From assembly GCF_004769235.1 (NCBI RefSeq), contig NZ_RQFG01000005.1, forward strand, positions 434,001 through 498,000: a stretch of DNA of 64,000 nt, written 5' to 3'. The position numbers and the translations under genes are program-made. This DNA comes from Leptospira kanakyensis (GTDB lineage Bacteria; Spirochaetota; Leptospiria; Leptospirales; Leptospiraceae). Below are positions 16,788 to 27,588 of the stretch, piece after piece. Positions within the stretch are counted from its first letter, which is position 1. Every line of letters starts with the position of its first letter. A model generated the notes under the pieces. It was not told the origin of the DNA. It was given only the letters and a program-made list of their open reading frames with translations, and searched no databases.

Positions 16788-18119
16788 ATGGACGTTGCTA
16801 AATTAGATGCCTGGTATCGTAGACTACTTGTAATTTTCTCCATCATTGGTGGGGGTTTTCAACTTTACTACGAAGGGAATGTTTGGGTCAATGCTGTCTT
16901 CGTGATCCTTATGGCAGGGATGGTGGGATACTTCACCAATTTTCTCGCAATCAAAATGTTATTCCAACCTAAACACGGTAAGGTGCTTGGTTGGTCAGGC
17001 CTTGTCCCTAAAAACAAATCGAAAATTGCTAAATCACTCGGAGAAAGCATCCAAAGTAACTTACTCCACCCCGATATTATTTTAACTTATATCTACGAAC
17101 GTAACTTAGTAGAAACGGGAATCCAAAAAATCGTCAAAGAAATTGATGAAGCCATTCACAACGTAGAAATCAGAACCATGCTTGTGACAAAAATCATTTC
17201 CATGTTAAAAGAAAGAGGGCCAGAAATTTTAGAAGTTATCTTTGATTTTTCAGAAGAAACCATGAAGAAGATGGCAGAACGTCCAGAAGAAGTTCAAAAA
17301 CTTTGGGACTATACAAAAGAACGCCTAACATACTATCTTACGGAAGAAACCAATCGCGAAGAGTTAGGAAAACAACTTCGAGTTGTATTACTTGAAGAGA
17401 TGCCAAAACTTGCAAACTTACTCAACGAAGGGTTAGAAGAGTATTTAAAAACCAGAAGTACGCTTGGTAAAATTGGAATTGGAGTGAAAAAGATTTTTTC
17501 CTTTAACGAAGAAGCCATTCGTGAACTTTTAGAGCGATTTGTCAAAGATCCGGAAACCTCCGACCAGTTTATGAAAATGATGGATGAGATGATGGCCGGT
17601 CTCCAAGAAAGACTGAACTCGAAAGAAACACAAGAATTCATTACAGGAAAAATTTCCAATTGGTTGGAAGCCAGTGGTGATTACGCAAGGCAAAACCTTT
17701 TACCATCGGGAATCGAGAGGTTACAGGCTTATCTGGATGATCCGAACAATTGGGAAGAAATTGAAAAAAACTTTTTTCGTGCTGTGGATTGGGTCAAAAA
17801 ACGCCTGCTCGAATTTATGAACAGTGAAGAAGGTAAGGTTTATCTCAAAACCAATATTGAAAAATTTGTCCACAATATCAATGTCACAGCCCTTGTTGAA
17901 GAACGGGTGATGGCACTTGACACCGATGATTTAGAAAAAATGATTTTGGATAATACTGGAGGAAATCTCGTAGTCATACAATTCTTAGGTGGAATTTTGG
18001 GAATGATCGCAGGACTCATCCAAGTTCATATCTATTTTGCAGTTCCTGTGGGAGCCCTTGTCCTGATTACCTACATTGCACATTACAGAAATCAAAAACG
18101 AATCCCCACAGAGGGATGA
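16788..18119 (+). CDS. DUF445 family membrane protein
   Basis: The 443-residue protein follows the DUF445 plan: two N-terminal helices (LVIFSIIGGGFQLYYEG and VNAVFVILMAGMVGYFTN, then the motif F-L-A-I-K-M-L-F-Q-P), a P-K-N-K-S-K-I-A loop with SLGESI, a long alpha-helical soluble region, and a C-terminal membrane segment (FLGGILGMIAGLIQVHIYFA). The function of DUF445 proteins is not established. AGG precedes the ATG, and it is the last gene of the GNAT-SDR operon. Confidence 0.85.
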   Translation: MDVAKLDAWYRRLLVIFSIIGGGFQLYYEGNVWVNAVFVILMAGMVGYFTNFLAIKMLFQPKHGKVLGWSGLVPKNKSKIAKSLGESIQSNLLHPDIILTYIYERNLVETGIQKIVKEIDEAIHNVEIRTMLVTKIISMLKERGPEILEVIFDFSEETMKKMAERPEEVQKLWDYTKERLTYYLTEETNREELGKQLRVVLLEEMPKLANLLNEGLEEYLKTRSTLGKIGIGVKKIFSFNEEAIRELLERFVKDPETSDQFMKMMDEMMAGLQERLNSKETQEFITGKISNWLEASGDYARQNLLPSGIERLQAYLDDPNNWEEIEKNFFRAVDWVKKRLLEFMNSEEGKVYLKTNIEKFVHNINVTALVEERVMALDTDDLEKMILDNTGGNLVVIQFLGGILGMIAGLIQVHIYFAVPVGALVLITYIAHYRNQKRIPTEG

Positions 18120-18157
18120 TTATTAAATATTTCTATATATTTTACTCAGCCAAAAAG

Positions 18158-20164
18158 TTAAAATAAATAATGATAGGATATAAGGGTTTCTTCATAAAAT
18201 CTTTCTCCGTTAACTTCCACTCGGAGTTCATGCCTATTTGAAAATGCATACCGAACCTTAATGGTAGCATAATATGTATTAAAGTTTTGACTGAGTTGGT
18301 AATTTTGAGCTGTGGCACCTGTAAAAATTTTCCAAGCACCCCATTCCTTTTGATACAACAAACTAAAATTGACACCATACCGAACATCATTTTCAAACAT
18401 CCTTCCGTTTTGGGCTTTGACACCAGCAAGAACACTCAGAACACCAAAACTCATAGGTGTTTTTCCAAATTCATTTGAAAAAGAATACCCAAAACGAAAA
18501 TCAAAATTACCAACTTGTTTCCTGAGAGTTTCATCGTTTTTTCGATAAACGGCAGTTTGTATTCCCGTATCTACCATATATGAAAAATCTTTAGAGATTG
18601 AATTATATGGACTTATGGATGTTAACTTGATTACACTCATAGAAGTTAATTCTGGCTTTTTGTTTTCATAAGTCCTTATCGTCGTATCAAAAAATGCCAA
18701 CTCCGAATTAGGAGTGTGGCCTCTACTCACATTTAACAAATCATGATAAACAATTCGATATCGAAGTTCGACAAAATTTCCTAAGGAAGACACACCGAAT
18801 GATGACGCCACCCGACTGAGCGGATGGGATTCTTCAGGTGGAGTCGATAAAGGGAATGTTTCCTTTGTCGTATATTCATCATTTTGTTTGCTCCGGAAAA
18901 CGAGTAACTTGTCATAGTAGTCTTTATGTTTTTTTGAATGTGTATTATTATTGGTGGAATCACGATACCTAAATGTATCCAACACTGCATCAGTCACTAG
19001 AGAAATCCGAAAATTTTCTTTAGGATCAGGAAAGAATGTTTTTTCCAAACGAATCATTTCAAAGTATGTATTTCGTTCCTCCTCTGACATTTCATTGATT
19101 TTATATTTAATTTTGGAATATAAGGAAGGACGATATTTTCTGGAAAGAACAAGCCCTTCTTCTGCCATATATTTTTTTATGGTGTCACTTGGAGTCACCA
19201 TCCAACCTACTTGGTTACTTATATTTAATTCTGGAATCGCAACTTCTAAAATTTCTACCAAATGGTAGGAACAGTTTTCGTTGATAAAATAATAATCAAA
19301 ATCTGCTCTTCCCATCTCCCAAAGGTGGCGCAAAAACCTTTCTTTTTCGTCAGGTTTCAAATTCAGTTTGTATTCCCAAATATCACGACTTTCCAAATCA
19401 TTATATTCGTTCACCTTCAGGTAATAAGGAAAAATTGAAAAGTTACCCGAATAACCACCAATTAAACCTTTATAAACATAAGAAAAAACATTCATCTCTC
19501 CTGGGTTAGCAGCATAATTGACTCCATAATCCAACAACTCGGCATTCTCATTTACTTTGTTATTTAGTTTGACCAGTGTATGTCCAAACATTGAAGCCGG
19601 TGTTTGCATATAATAAGAGGCAAAAATAACTGATAAGGAATCAGGATCTAAAGATTTTTTCCAAACTTCAAACCTTTCACAGGTAACTTCAGGTAGTCGA
19701 TTTATATCAAAATTCAACTTCTCTTTTAACCAGTGGTATCTTTCTGGATAAGAACATTGTGGATGTAACAACCCTTCGGGAATGGTTTCTTCCGTAAAAA
19801 AACTATAGAGTGTGGCAATGAGTTCTTTTTCTGGATTGTATTTTCCTTCTTTGGAAAGGAAATAACGTTTGTTATCCACCTCACTCTCCCAAAACCCCCA
19901 TCTCGTTTTTTTAAATCTTAATAACCTGTACCAATGTGTTTCTTCTGCTAAATGTTTTTCTTTGGCTTCTGCAACTAACTCTTTCAAATATTGCTCTGCT
20001 CTAGAAGTTTTAGGAAGATTTTCTCCTTGTTTCCGAGAAGTGACAAAATCCAATTCAAGGAGATTCGAATCAAACGAAGGTTCTGTGGCCCCAACCGTAG
20101 TGGTGAAAAAAAATAATAACGAGATAAGGAGGTAATGAGGAAGGGAAAACACCAGAGTCACCAA
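18158..20164 (-). CDS. DUF4105 domain-containing exported protein
   Basis: The 668-residue protein has a signal peptide (FSLPHYLLISLLFFF, ending near VGAT) and a central DUF4105 domain: YYMQTPASMFGHTLVKLNNK, LLDYGVNYAA, YVYKGLIGGYSGNFS, WEYKLNL and NENCSYHLVEIL. The N-C-S-Y-H/D set resembles a papain/NlpC-type cysteine-histidine site, as suggested for this family. The C-terminal 250 residues look beta-rich with alternating hydrophobic residues and end in an aromatic (F), suggesting an outer-membrane beta-barrel. TTG 20164 or GTG 20161 are the only starts; neither has a good Shine-Dalgarno. Confidence 0.75.
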   Translation of the reverse strand: MVTLVFSLPHYLLISLLFFFTTTVGATEPSFDSNLLELDFVTSRKQGENLPKTSRAEQYLKELVAEAKEKHLAEETHWYRLLRFKKTRWGFWESEVDNKRYFLSKEGKYNPEKELIATLYSFFTEETIPEGLLHPQCSYPERYHWLKEKLNFDINRLPEVTCERFEVWKKSLDPDSLSVIFASYYMQTPASMFGHTLVKLNNKVNENAELLDYGVNYAANPGEMNVFSYVYKGLIGGYSGNFSIFPYYLKVNEYNDLESRDIWEYKLNLKPDEKERFLRHLWEMGRADFDYYFINENCSYHLVEILEVAIPELNISNQVGWMVTPSDTIKKYMAEEGLVLSRKYRPSLYSKIKYKINEMSEEERNTYFEMIRLEKTFFPDPKENFRISLVTDAVLDTFRYRDSTNNNTHSKKHKDYYDKLLVFRSKQNDEYTTKETFPLSTPPEESHPLSRVASSFGVSSLGNFVELRYRIVYHDLLNVSRGHTPNSELAFFDTTIRTYENKKPELTSMSVIKLTSISPYNSISKDFSYMVDTGIQTAVYRKNDETLRKQVGNFDFRFGYSFSNEFGKTPMSFGVLSVLAGVKAQNGRMFENDVRYGVNFSLLYQKEWGAWKIFTGATAQNYQLSQNFNTYYATIKVRYAFSNRHELRVEVNGERFYEETLISYHYLF

Positions 20165-20186
20165 TATTGGAAAGTTCTGATTTTAC

Positions 20187-20219
20187 ATAAAAAACGCCAA
20201 ACTGTAAAACAGTTTAGCG
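20187..20219 (-). terminator. Rho-independent terminator on the minus strand
   Basis: Reading the minus strand, cgctaaactgt / acagtttggcg (one mismatch) form an 11-bp stem with a short loop at 20195-20219, followed by a run of Ts. It lies just downstream of the lipoprotein gene at 20322-20981 and ends its transcript before the DUF4105 gene. Confidence 0.75.
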
Positions 20220-20321
20220 TCTTCCACTCACATTGACCAAAGGGAATTTCATTTTCCTTTGATCAATTTTTGAAATTAATGAATAGAATTCTATTCTTTC
20301 AAAATGAATGATATTTCAGAA

Positions 20322-20981
20322 TTAATTTGACTCTAAAGATTTAAGAATTCTGTTCACAACAAGTTGAGAATATTGTGGAGTAAACTTTGTAATGAATTCA
20401 GGAGTTAAATCATCATCGTAAGTAGTCATATAAAAACCACCAACGAATGCGATAGCAGTAATTTCAAACCAGCTGATTTCAGTCCAAGTTCTGTCGATTT
20501 CTGCTTGGCGGAAGTGAACCACTAAAGGAAGTGTGAACGAGTCATTTGCTTTCTTTTTTGTAAAAGAAATATTTCCTTTTGTTTCAATGTCTGCTTTGTA
20601 TCCGTAACCCCATACTGCCGGAGCCCAAATTAAGAAACCTGGCCAGTTAATGAAAAAATTTGACCATTTTCCATCGTATTTTGTTGTTACAGAAAGATCG
20701 ATTACCACATCAACTTGGCTTGCGTGAAGGCTTGCTTTGTAAGGATAAACTACTCTTGATACGCTACTATTACGAGAAAGTGCATCCGCAACGGATTCAA
20801 TGTACTTTTTAGTTGCGTAGTCATCCATTTGCGGAGAGGATAAACCAATTCTGAGTTGGTTTTGAAGTGGGAAACTAGAGCTAACATTTAACTCTTCCCC
20901 ATTGGTGATCCTAAGCGAATGACTACAGTTTAAAATTAACAAACAAATGCTTGCTAATGCCAAAGACTTTTTAAAATTCAT
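20322..20981 (-). CDS. Lipoprotein of unknown function
   Basis: This 219-residue protein has a signal peptide with lipobox LILNC (MNFKKSLALASICLLILNCS). The mature part opens with a beta-rich domain and includes W-P-G-F-L-I-W-A-P-A-V-W-G-Y-G-Y and FEITAIAFVGGFYMTTYD, two short apolar stretches. I recognise no family. ATG 20981 is preferred because GAGG lies seven bases upstream; the in-frame TTG further up would lie in that Shine-Dalgarno. Confidence 0.65.
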   Translation of the reverse strand: MNFKKSLALASICLLILNCSHSLRITNGEELNVSSSFPLQNQLRIGLSSPQMDDYATKKYIESVADALSRNSSVSRVVYPYKASLHASQVDVVIDLSVTTKYDGKWSNFFINWPGFLIWAPAVWGYGYKADIETKGNISFTKKKANDSFTLPLVVHFRQAEIDRTWTEISWFEITAIAFVGGFYMTTYDDDLTPEFITKFTPQYSQLVVNRILKSLESN

Positions 20982-21077
20982 GTCTGACCTCAAATGAAAA
21001 TTTACCTAAAACTGAGGTAGAATTGTACGGAATCAATCACTTTCAATTAGAAATTAAGAAAAAAAATCGTCTAACCG

Positions 21078-23009
21078 CTAATCCCCGATAAACTCAATTC
21101 CCGAATAGACCAAAACAGGTTTTCCTGCGAATTTTTTAATTTCCACCCTTTCTCCCAGGTTTCGACCGTATCCCAAAATCCGAAGGTTTGTAGCAGATTC
21201 CATCTGGCAAGGTAAGGTGGTGGAATAACTTAAGCCACCAAGCGAATAGTTGATGGAAAGCAAAAGAAAACCACGTTTGTCCTTCTCTAATCCCAACTGA
21301 GGAATCAAAGAATGGGGATCTTTGGTCGAATAACGGGTAAAATAAGACTCTTCCGGTAGATTTTGGTTAGGTTGGAACTTATGGGCAAACCCGAGACTTC
21401 CTTTTACCATATTAGGAGAGTATAAATTAAAGATTTTATCCTGATCCCAATTTTCAAATTCCAGACGTAAGGATTCCAACTTTTTGTCTCTTATGGGAAT
21501 TAAGCCGAAAAACAGAGATAAATTGACCCCAAATCGATTTTCCTTTTCCACCAAATCAAAATCGAATCCCATGATTTCTAGTTTGGGAGGATTTCCTTCC
21601 TTCAACTCATGGATTCCAAAAGGAGAAACATAAAGCCCAAAGTATCCATCCAATCGATTTTGTTCTTTTCTTTCTGGAAGCGGGAGTGGTTCCAAAGAAT
21701 TTCCTGATTTATATTCAAATACAGTGTTCAGAATTTCGTTGTTTGTTGGTTGGATTTCTGCCGTGGCAAAACCAGTGGTATTCCCTGCGAGGAAACTGAC
21801 AATTTCTGTTTCTGGATCATAAACCAAATCAGCAAAGTAAGGTGGAAGGGATCCGGAATGTCCCGAAATCCAAACTGTTTTCCCACCTCCGATCTTTTCT
21901 TGGAGTAAAACCGGAAGCCCAAGTTTCATTTGAAAATTGGAACTTGGGCCTTTTTGGATGCGATGGAATTCCGCAAAACTCTCTTTAGAGAGTAAACCTT
22001 TCCCTTTTTTACTTTGAAACAAAGCTTTCATAAAAAGGCCCATATCTTCCCCGGTGGAAGAAAGAGAACCCGCAGTTAAATCTCGAATTTTCTGAGGTTT
22101 TGTTTTTGTTTTCCAAAAAAAACCATAGTAACCAGGAACAAGATCTGATCCTTCATGAAACTCAAGTAAGGTGGAATGTTTCATTCCTGCTTTTTTAAAA
22201 ATTTCTTTTTGGAAATATTCTTCGATCCCAAGACCTGACACTCGTTCGATCACAACTCCAAGAAGTCCAAATCCAAAATTGGAATAAGAATGGGTTTTAC
22301 CAGGTTCATTTCTTTCCATATCGGTGAGATGTTTCGGAAGGGAATGAAAGGATTCCAAGATCTCATTGTCATTTGCTTCGGGGGAAAGAAAAAAACCGGA
22401 GGCTAAATCAGAGGGAAGTCCCGATTGGTGGGTGAGGATGTCACGAAGGGTGATCTCAGGAAAATTTTTTCCCCGACTTTGCATCTTTTTGATTTCGGGT
22501 AAATACTTAGAAACCTCGTCATCTAGTTTCAGTTTGCCCTTGTCTTGTAATTGTAAAAGAGCAATCCCAGTAAATAGTTTGGTGATACTTCCAACTTTAA
22601 ATCTTGGAACTTGTATTTTTTCATCTCCCCCATGGTTTCCGGCATGAACCACCCCATCACCTAACATATACATGTATGCCAAGGATTGGATTCCTGAATT
22701 TTGTAGTCCGTCTATTTTGGATAAAATCTCTGTCTCTGTAGTAACAACGTTGTTGTGATAAACCTCCTTCGGTTTCTCTTGCAAAGAAGAACATTGGAAG
22801 AAAAATAAAATGTTAAAAAAAAGGAAAAAAGAAATTCGTTTGCGATTGGAGAATGGTGGGAGAGGAAAAAGTATAGGTAAAGGTCGGATAGGAAGGAGAG
22901 GATCTTTCTTTACCTTGGTTTGGGTTTTAGATGGTGATTTTTTGGAATCAAGTCGAGACTTTGTTTTTTTAGGAGACCGAGATTTCATTCCTTTAAAAAA
23001 TAAAATCAT
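21078..23009 (-). CDS. Class C beta-lactamase-fold serine hydrolase
   Basis: This is a 600-plus-residue penicillin-binding/esterase-like protein with the three class C motifs in order: S-I-T-K (KVGSITKLFTGIALL), Y-S-N (HSYSNFGFGLLG) and H-S-G (WISGHSGSLPPYF). It is probably a secreted D,D-peptidase or esterase. The N-terminus is unclear: ATG 23009 has GGTGG upstream, ATG 22988 and TTG 23078 are alternatives. A basic, proline-rich linker precedes a hydrophobic stretch ending in FFFQCSS, which looks like a lipobox but is far from any start. The last 200 residues are beta-rich. Confidence 0.8.
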   Translation of the reverse strand: MILFFKGMKSRSPKKTKSRLDSKKSPSKTQTKVKKDPLLPIRPLPILFPLPPFSNRKRISFFLFFNILFFFQCSSLQEKPKEVYHNNVVTTETEILSKIDGLQNSGIQSLAYMYMLGDGVVHAGNHGGDEKIQVPRFKVGSITKLFTGIALLQLQDKGKLKLDDEVSKYLPEIKKMQSRGKNFPEITLRDILTHQSGLPSDLASGFFLSPEANDNEILESFHSLPKHLTDMERNEPGKTHSYSNFGFGLLGVVIERVSGLGIEEYFQKEIFKKAGMKHSTLLEFHEGSDLVPGYYGFFWKTKTKPQKIRDLTAGSLSSTGEDMGLFMKALFQSKKGKGLLSKESFAEFHRIQKGPSSNFQMKLGLPVLLQEKIGGGKTVWISGHSGSLPPYFADLVYDPETEIVSFLAGNTTGFATAEIQPTNNEILNTVFEYKSGNSLEPLPLPERKEQNRLDGYFGLYVSPFGIHELKEGNPPKLEIMGFDFDLVEKENRFGVNLSLFFGLIPIRDKKLESLRLEFENWDQDKIFNLYSPNMVKGSLGFAHKFQPNQNLPEESYFTRYSTKDPHSLIPQLGLEKDKRGFLLLSINYSLGGLSYSTTLPCQMESATNLRILGYGRNLGERVEIKKFAGKPVLVYSGIEFIGD

Positions 23010-23131
23010 GAATCCACCGCAAGCCCATAAAACGAGAAACCCCTCAAACCTACGGAATGAGGAGTGATCGCTATTCAAAAAAGAATCAGTGACATTCTAA
23101 CATCTAACACTGAATGGATTTTAGAACTATT

Positions 23132-25258
23132 TTAGTCTTGGATCGCACTCATTGAGTATTCAGAAATGGCTTCGCGGCGTTTGTCCGCATAGTCTTTGTG
23201 AAACCAAAGGTCTTGCGTATTTTTAGCAGTCTTTTTGTTTCCCACAGTGATGGTGGTCATACAATGATCGACAGCATACTTCATAGCCTCTTTCCCTGTT
23301 TCCCCAAGTCCCTTGTTTCGTTTTTTACGAGTGATTTCGGCACCTTGTTTGTTCACACGAGCAACTAACTTATCATAGTCGGAATCATCAATACAGAATA
23401 CAGTTTCTTTTTTTGCATCCTTCCACTTTACATCCACTTCATAAAGTGGTGCCGCAGAGATATTGATAAAACCTAAATCAAAAAGTTCCGGCCAATACTC
23501 ATAGAAAAAAGACAACATGAGAGAACGAATGGCATAACCATCAAAATCCGCATCTGTGATGATACTGATGCGATCGTAATGAAGTTCATCAATGGACTTC
23601 ACCTTTTGGTCGAGTGGAAGGCCCACGATGGCAACGATGTTTTTCATCTCTTCATTTTGCATGGCTTTGGCAAGAGACATCCCCTTACAGTTAAGCGGTT
23701 TTCCACGCAGAGGGAAAAGTCCATGTAACTTAGGATTTCTTGCAGGGCGTAAACCCGCAATCGCAGAGTCCCCTTCCGCCACAAAAAGAATTCGGCCTGG
23801 ATCGTTTGGTTTGCCCGTCGGAGGCATCAACTTAGGGATATTGTTCCGAGACGCCTTGCGGAGGCCTTTCTGCGCGTCCTCGAGCTGTTTTAACTGGGTT
23901 CTACGTTCCATCACCATCTTAATTTCTTCGATGAGGCCAGTTTTCTTCAAAAGTTTGTCGAGGTGTTTATCCACAGACTTTCGAATGTCCTCATTCAAAT
24001 CATTGATGAGGTAAGACTTATCTTGGGATTTAAAACGTGGATTGAGGATCCGAAGGTTCACATACATGTGGAAACAACTTCTGACGTCATTACGTGTACA
24101 TTGTGTGTTGAGTTTCTTTTCTAAACTGACAATCTGAGATTTTTTACGAACCTCATCACAAAGTCTGTTTTCCAAATACTCAATGGCCGATCCACCTTGA
24201 GGGCAAAAAATCGAGTTCACCCAAGTTAGGTTTTTGTTTTGGCCCAAAACCACATAGGTTTCCATGTGGATTTGAGACGCAGATGTTTTATCCGCATAAT
24301 CTAATTTATAGTAAACCATCTCGGAGTTACTAAAGATTTCATCAAAACCCTTTTTGAATTTGTATTTTTCCTTTCCCGTTTTGTGGATGAATACAACTTC
24401 CAAACCTGGATTCGACATGGCGATGTCTTGGAGATACTGTTTCACCAAATTAATGTTAAAAGTAGTGTCCAGGTTGTTAAAATAAGCAGGGTTTAATTCA
24501 AACTCAACAGTGGTTCCGTGGTCTTCTTTTTTAGCAGTTTCAATCACAGCAGTCATCCCTGTTTTGTCACAAGGAGCTTTCAGTTGTTTGATTTGGTCTG
24601 CGGAAAGAAGAGGACAGTCTGCAAAAGTTCCGTGTTCATCAAAATATAAAAACACTCTTTCCATATCTTCTTTAGGAAGTTTGAAACTACGAATGACTTT
24701 TTTAGCATCATCATGAATGCTAAACATCTTCTTATAAGCTTTTCCACCATTGATGGTTTTCACTTTAAAAAAAGAAGAAACCATTCTTACAAGAGAGATC
24801 CCCACACCGTTTTGTCCAGCAACATGATCTTCTTTTGCAATATCATCAAAGTTTTCTCCATACATCAAGTGGAGGTAAACACCTTCTGCATTGTCCGCAG
24901 GAATCCCACGACCATTGTCTTGGATGGTAACTCGTTTACGATCTGTAGACAACTGTACAATGAGTTTGTTCATCTTGTCTTTTTCTGGAATGGATTTGTC
25001 GTTTAAGTTTTTACGATACTCATCCACACAGTTCATACAAGCTTCATCTAAACATTTGATTTTAGCAGGAATGTCAGATAGTTCTTCATGTGACACTTCG
25101 TACGTTCCCGCACTGTCCTTAGTAAAAAAATGTTGTTCGAAAGTGGACAATGAGTTTTGGCCAAGCCACATCCCTGTCCTCATCCGCACGTGTTCTACGT
25201 GAGATAATTTCTTAAAATTTCGCGAATTTCCTGAGGTTTTTTCAGTTTTTTGAGCCAT
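23132..25258 (-). CDS. Type IIA DNA topoisomerase ATPase/TOPRIM subunit, phage T4 gp39/gp60-like
   Basis: This 708-residue protein has a GHKL ATPase domain (Glu/Asn of [11 protein letters not shown] near 71-80, QDNGRGIP at 113-120, [10 protein letters not shown] at 148-157) and a TOPRIM domain (EGDSA at 495-499, PLRGKPLN at 516-523, DADFDG at 569-574). In the TOPRIM part, the segments [18 protein letters not shown] and [10 protein letters not shown] resemble my recollection of phage T4 gp39/gp60 more than bacterial GyrB/ParE (EGDSAGGSAKQGRD). It has no GyrB-type insert. It forms the ATP-driven half of a strand-passing enzyme with the next gene, six bases away. Confidence 0.88.
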   Translation of the reverse strand: MAQKTEKTSGNSRNFKKLSHVEHVRMRTGMWLGQNSLSTFEQHFFTKDSAGTYEVSHEELSDIPAKIKCLDEACMNCVDEYRKNLNDKSIPEKDKMNKLIVQLSTDRKRVTIQDNGRGIPADNAEGVYLHLMYGENFDDIAKEDHVAGQNGVGISLVRMVSSFFKVKTINGGKAYKKMFSIHDDAKKVIRSFKLPKEDMERVFLYFDEHGTFADCPLLSADQIKQLKAPCDKTGMTAVIETAKKEDHGTTVEFELNPAYFNNLDTTFNINLVKQYLQDIAMSNPGLEVVFIHKTGKEKYKFKKGFDEIFSNSEMVYYKLDYADKTSASQIHMETYVVLGQNKNLTWVNSIFCPQGGSAIEYLENRLCDEVRKKSQIVSLEKKLNTQCTRNDVRSCFHMYVNLRILNPRFKSQDKSYLINDLNEDIRKSVDKHLDKLLKKTGLIEEIKMVMERRTQLKQLEDAQKGLRKASRNNIPKLMPPTGKPNDPGRILFVAEGDSAIAGLRPARNPKLHGLFPLRGKPLNCKGMSLAKAMQNEEMKNIVAIVGLPLDQKVKSIDELHYDRISIITDADFDGYAIRSLMLSFFYEYWPELFDLGFINISAAPLYEVDVKWKDAKKETVFCIDDSDYDKLVARVNKQGAEITRKKRNKGLGETGKEAMKYAVDHCMTTITVGNKKTAKNTQDLWFHKDYADKRREAISEYSMSAIQD

Positions 25259-25264
25259 AATACT

Positions 25265-26635
25265 TTATTTCGGATCCCATTTTTTCTTCAGTTCATCAAG
25301 TTCATCGGTCATAAAACCGGTGAGTTTTTTGTCGTCTTTTTGTAATGCCGTATACTCGGTGTATTTTGTTTTTGCTTCTACAATGGCATCTTCACATTTG
25401 CGAACTTCTTCCAAAGTCATTCTATAGACAGGAATTGAACTCAACCATTCGAAATAAACGAACTTGGCTGCTTTCAATTTGTCTTCAAATTCTTTCTTAG
25501 ATTTAATCCCTGTTACTTTCTCATTCCATTTTTCTTTGATGAATCGAATGAGTTCGGAGTTACGATCGATTTTTTCTTTTTCGAGTCCCGCCAAACGTTT
25601 GAAACGGCGGATGAGATGTGTTTTTCTAAAATCACAGAATCGTTTGATGATTTCTTCAGGAGTGAAGTTACGAAGTTTACCTTCATGAGTGATGACGTTG
25701 ATGGTTAGGACTTCGTTGTTTTCTTTGGAAAAAAGTTCTTTGATTTCCTTTTCAGAAGGTTCTTCCCCTTTTTTCGCAACAAGTTCAATTTTAAACGTTT
25801 GGCTGGAATGATCTACATAGTCCTTTAACCAATTGTCTTTTTTCTCAATCAAATCATCTAAATAGTTTACTACCTTTTCTCGGTTCCAGTTCATCGGCGC
25901 GTCAACGAGGAACAACTTTCCGTCTTCTTTTTTGAATCCGAAGGTAGTGGACATCACAGTGCTACCATTGTCATTTTTGGACAACTTCACTTCCCCACCG
26001 TACCCTTTGTACCATGGGGTGACCTTTTTAGGTTTCCCTGTTTTTAAATAAGTTACCTGAGATTCAATGATGTCGCTGAGTTTATGAGCTGGAATGAAAC
26101 AACGGAAACCCGTTGCAATTCCTTGGATGTTATTTAAGAGTACAACTGGAACTTTTCCTACGAAATGGATGGGTTCATCTTCCGTTTCATCGTAGTTTTT
26201 GACATAATCGATGTCGGGCAAACTTTCGAAAAAACCCAAATCCTTGGCAAAGTCAGAAAGTTTGACTTCCGTATAACGAGGAGAAGCAATTGCATTCGGG
26301 TCTAAAACGTCTCCGAAAGTTCCTTCTCCATTTACCAAGGGATAGTTGTTGGCAAAAGCAAAGTCTTGTGCCATTTGTGAGAGCGCATCTTGGATCGAAC
26401 GATCTCCATGCGGATGGTATCCCATAGCAAGACCGGCAACTTTTACCGTTTTGGTGTGTCGGTTACGGGCATCTGAGTTCCACATCGCCCATAAAATCCT
26501 TCGTTGAACAGGCTTTAGACCATCAATTTCTTGCGGAATGGCTCTTGAATCGCATACATAGCGAGAGTATTTCCTTTGGTCATCATTCACTTGGTCTTCA
26601 AAGGGGCGTTTTGGATACTGTTCTTCGTTCTTCAT
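25265..26635 (-). CDS. Type IIA DNA topoisomerase cleavage subunit, short phage T4 gp52-like
   Basis: At 456 residues, this lacks the C-terminal beta-pinwheel of GyrA/ParC and is close to the length of T4 gp52. It has [43 protein letters not shown], and the active-site tyrosine in [10 protein letters not shown] (residue 121 from this start), preceded by ASPRY, as in eukaryotic topoisomerase II, not AMRY as in GyrA. Later, [18 protein letters not shown] is a conserved GyrA/Top2 element. ATG 26635 has GGA eight bases upstream; an in-frame GTG at 26650 has none. It cuts and rejoins DNA with the upstream-named partner gene. Confidence 0.88.
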   Translation of the reverse strand: MKNEEQYPKRPFEDQVNDDQRKYSRYVCDSRAIPQEIDGLKPVQRRILWAMWNSDARNRHTKTVKVAGLAMGYHPHGDRSIQDALSQMAQDFAFANNYPLVNGEGTFGDVLDPNAIASPRYTEVKLSDFAKDLGFFESLPDIDYVKNYDETEDEPIHFVGKVPVVLLNNIQGIATGFRCFIPAHKLSDIIESQVTYLKTGKPKKVTPWYKGYGGEVKLSKNDNGSTVMSTTFGFKKEDGKLFLVDAPMNWNREKVVNYLDDLIEKKDNWLKDYVDHSSQTFKIELVAKKGEEPSEKEIKELFSKENNEVLTINVITHEGKLRNFTPEEIIKRFCDFRKTHLIRRFKRLAGLEKEKIDRNSELIRFIKEKWNEKVTGIKSKKEFEDKLKAAKFVYFEWLSSIPVYRMTLEEVRKCEDAIVEAKTKYTEYTALQKDDKKLTGFMTDELDELKKKWDPK

Positions 26636-26715
26636 GGGTTCCAATGACACAGGGATGGGGTGAATTGACTTGTCAAGCGGTTTTCCCTTTTTAGACTGGC
26701 GATACGCACCTGTCT

Positions 26716-27588
26716 ATGTCCCCGGAAACTCAAGAATACTCCCGATTCTATTGGCTTTTTTGTATCTTGATTTTTTTTTCTGGATCCAACTGCCAGAACC
26801 TGAAATCACTCATCATCCGAGAGCCAATTTCAGAAATTCCCGCTTCTGTCCTTTACCTAAAATCTCCTAGAAAAATGAGCCAATTATTTTTCAAAGAAGG
26901 GTCTTCTCACTTCCGATTCATTGAATGGGAACCGGGAAAATCCACAGGATATGCAGAGAAAATTGAACTCAGTTTTCTTGCTTACGAAGGTAATTTTTTA
27001 TCAAAAGTAAAAGCAGAATTTGGAAACGAACCATTTGAATCTTATAAAATCATTTGGAACAAAAAGATCGGAAAGTTTAAAAAAGAAGAAACAGAAAAAC
27101 GAATTTTCTTTATTTATACAGAATCATATTTTTCAGAATCAAAAGGTTCTACACTTCAGACACTACTAGAAAATAAATTGAATGTAGAAGCAAATAAAAC
27201 AGAAATAGAAGAGTTCGATATATTTGAATTAGGTGGTGACACAGGAACACTTATCGAGGAAGGAACTCGTTCCAAACTTGGTGGGGATAGCCGTTGGTCA
27301 CATAGTTTGGGAAGTATTGAATTTTTTCCAAACTCAACAGTATTTACCAAACAAGAAAACAATACCATCAAATCGGAACATGTATCTAATTATTACGATT
27401 ACTTACAACTTCGTTATGAATTGAACGTAACAGAAACCGACAAACTATTTTTCAAACTTATCTATAAAGAAAATGATACACAAATTTTCTTTGTTCCGCC
27501 TTATACCAATGGGCTCACTACCAAAACAAAAGAACCTTTTGGTTACAAGCGGATCGGAGACTTTTTACTCAAAGAGGAAATGAAATGA
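26716..27588 (+). CDS. Lipoprotein of unknown function
   Basis: This 290-residue protein has a signal peptide ending in lipobox SGSNC ([16 protein letters not shown]), so it is likely lipidated. The mature part is polar with many Lys/Glu and no family motif that I recognise. It stops inside gltX with the ATGA overlap, so both are on one transcript, and it is divergent from the topoisomerase operon. Composition matches its neighbours. Confidence 0.68.
   Translation: MSPETQEYSRFYWLFCILIFFSGSNCQNLKSLIIREPISEIPASVLYLKSPRKMSQLFFKEGSSHFRFIEWEPGKSTGYAEKIELSFLAYEGNFLSKVKAEFGNEPFESYKIIWNKKIGKFKKEETEKRIFFIYTESYFSESKGSTLQTLLENKLNVEANKTEIEEFDIFELGGDTGTLIEEGTRSKLGGDSRWSHSLGSIEFFPNSTVFTKQENNTIKSEHVSNYYDYLQLRYELNVTETDKLFFKLIYKENDTQIFFVPPYTNGLTTKTKEPFGYKRIGDFLLKEEMK

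Noticed and set aside
23592..24014. 140-residue open frame on the plus strand inside the topoisomerase gene
   Set aside because: Antisense shadow: the minus-strand protein has all topoisomerase motifs, and this frame has no recognisable domain or ribosome-binding site.
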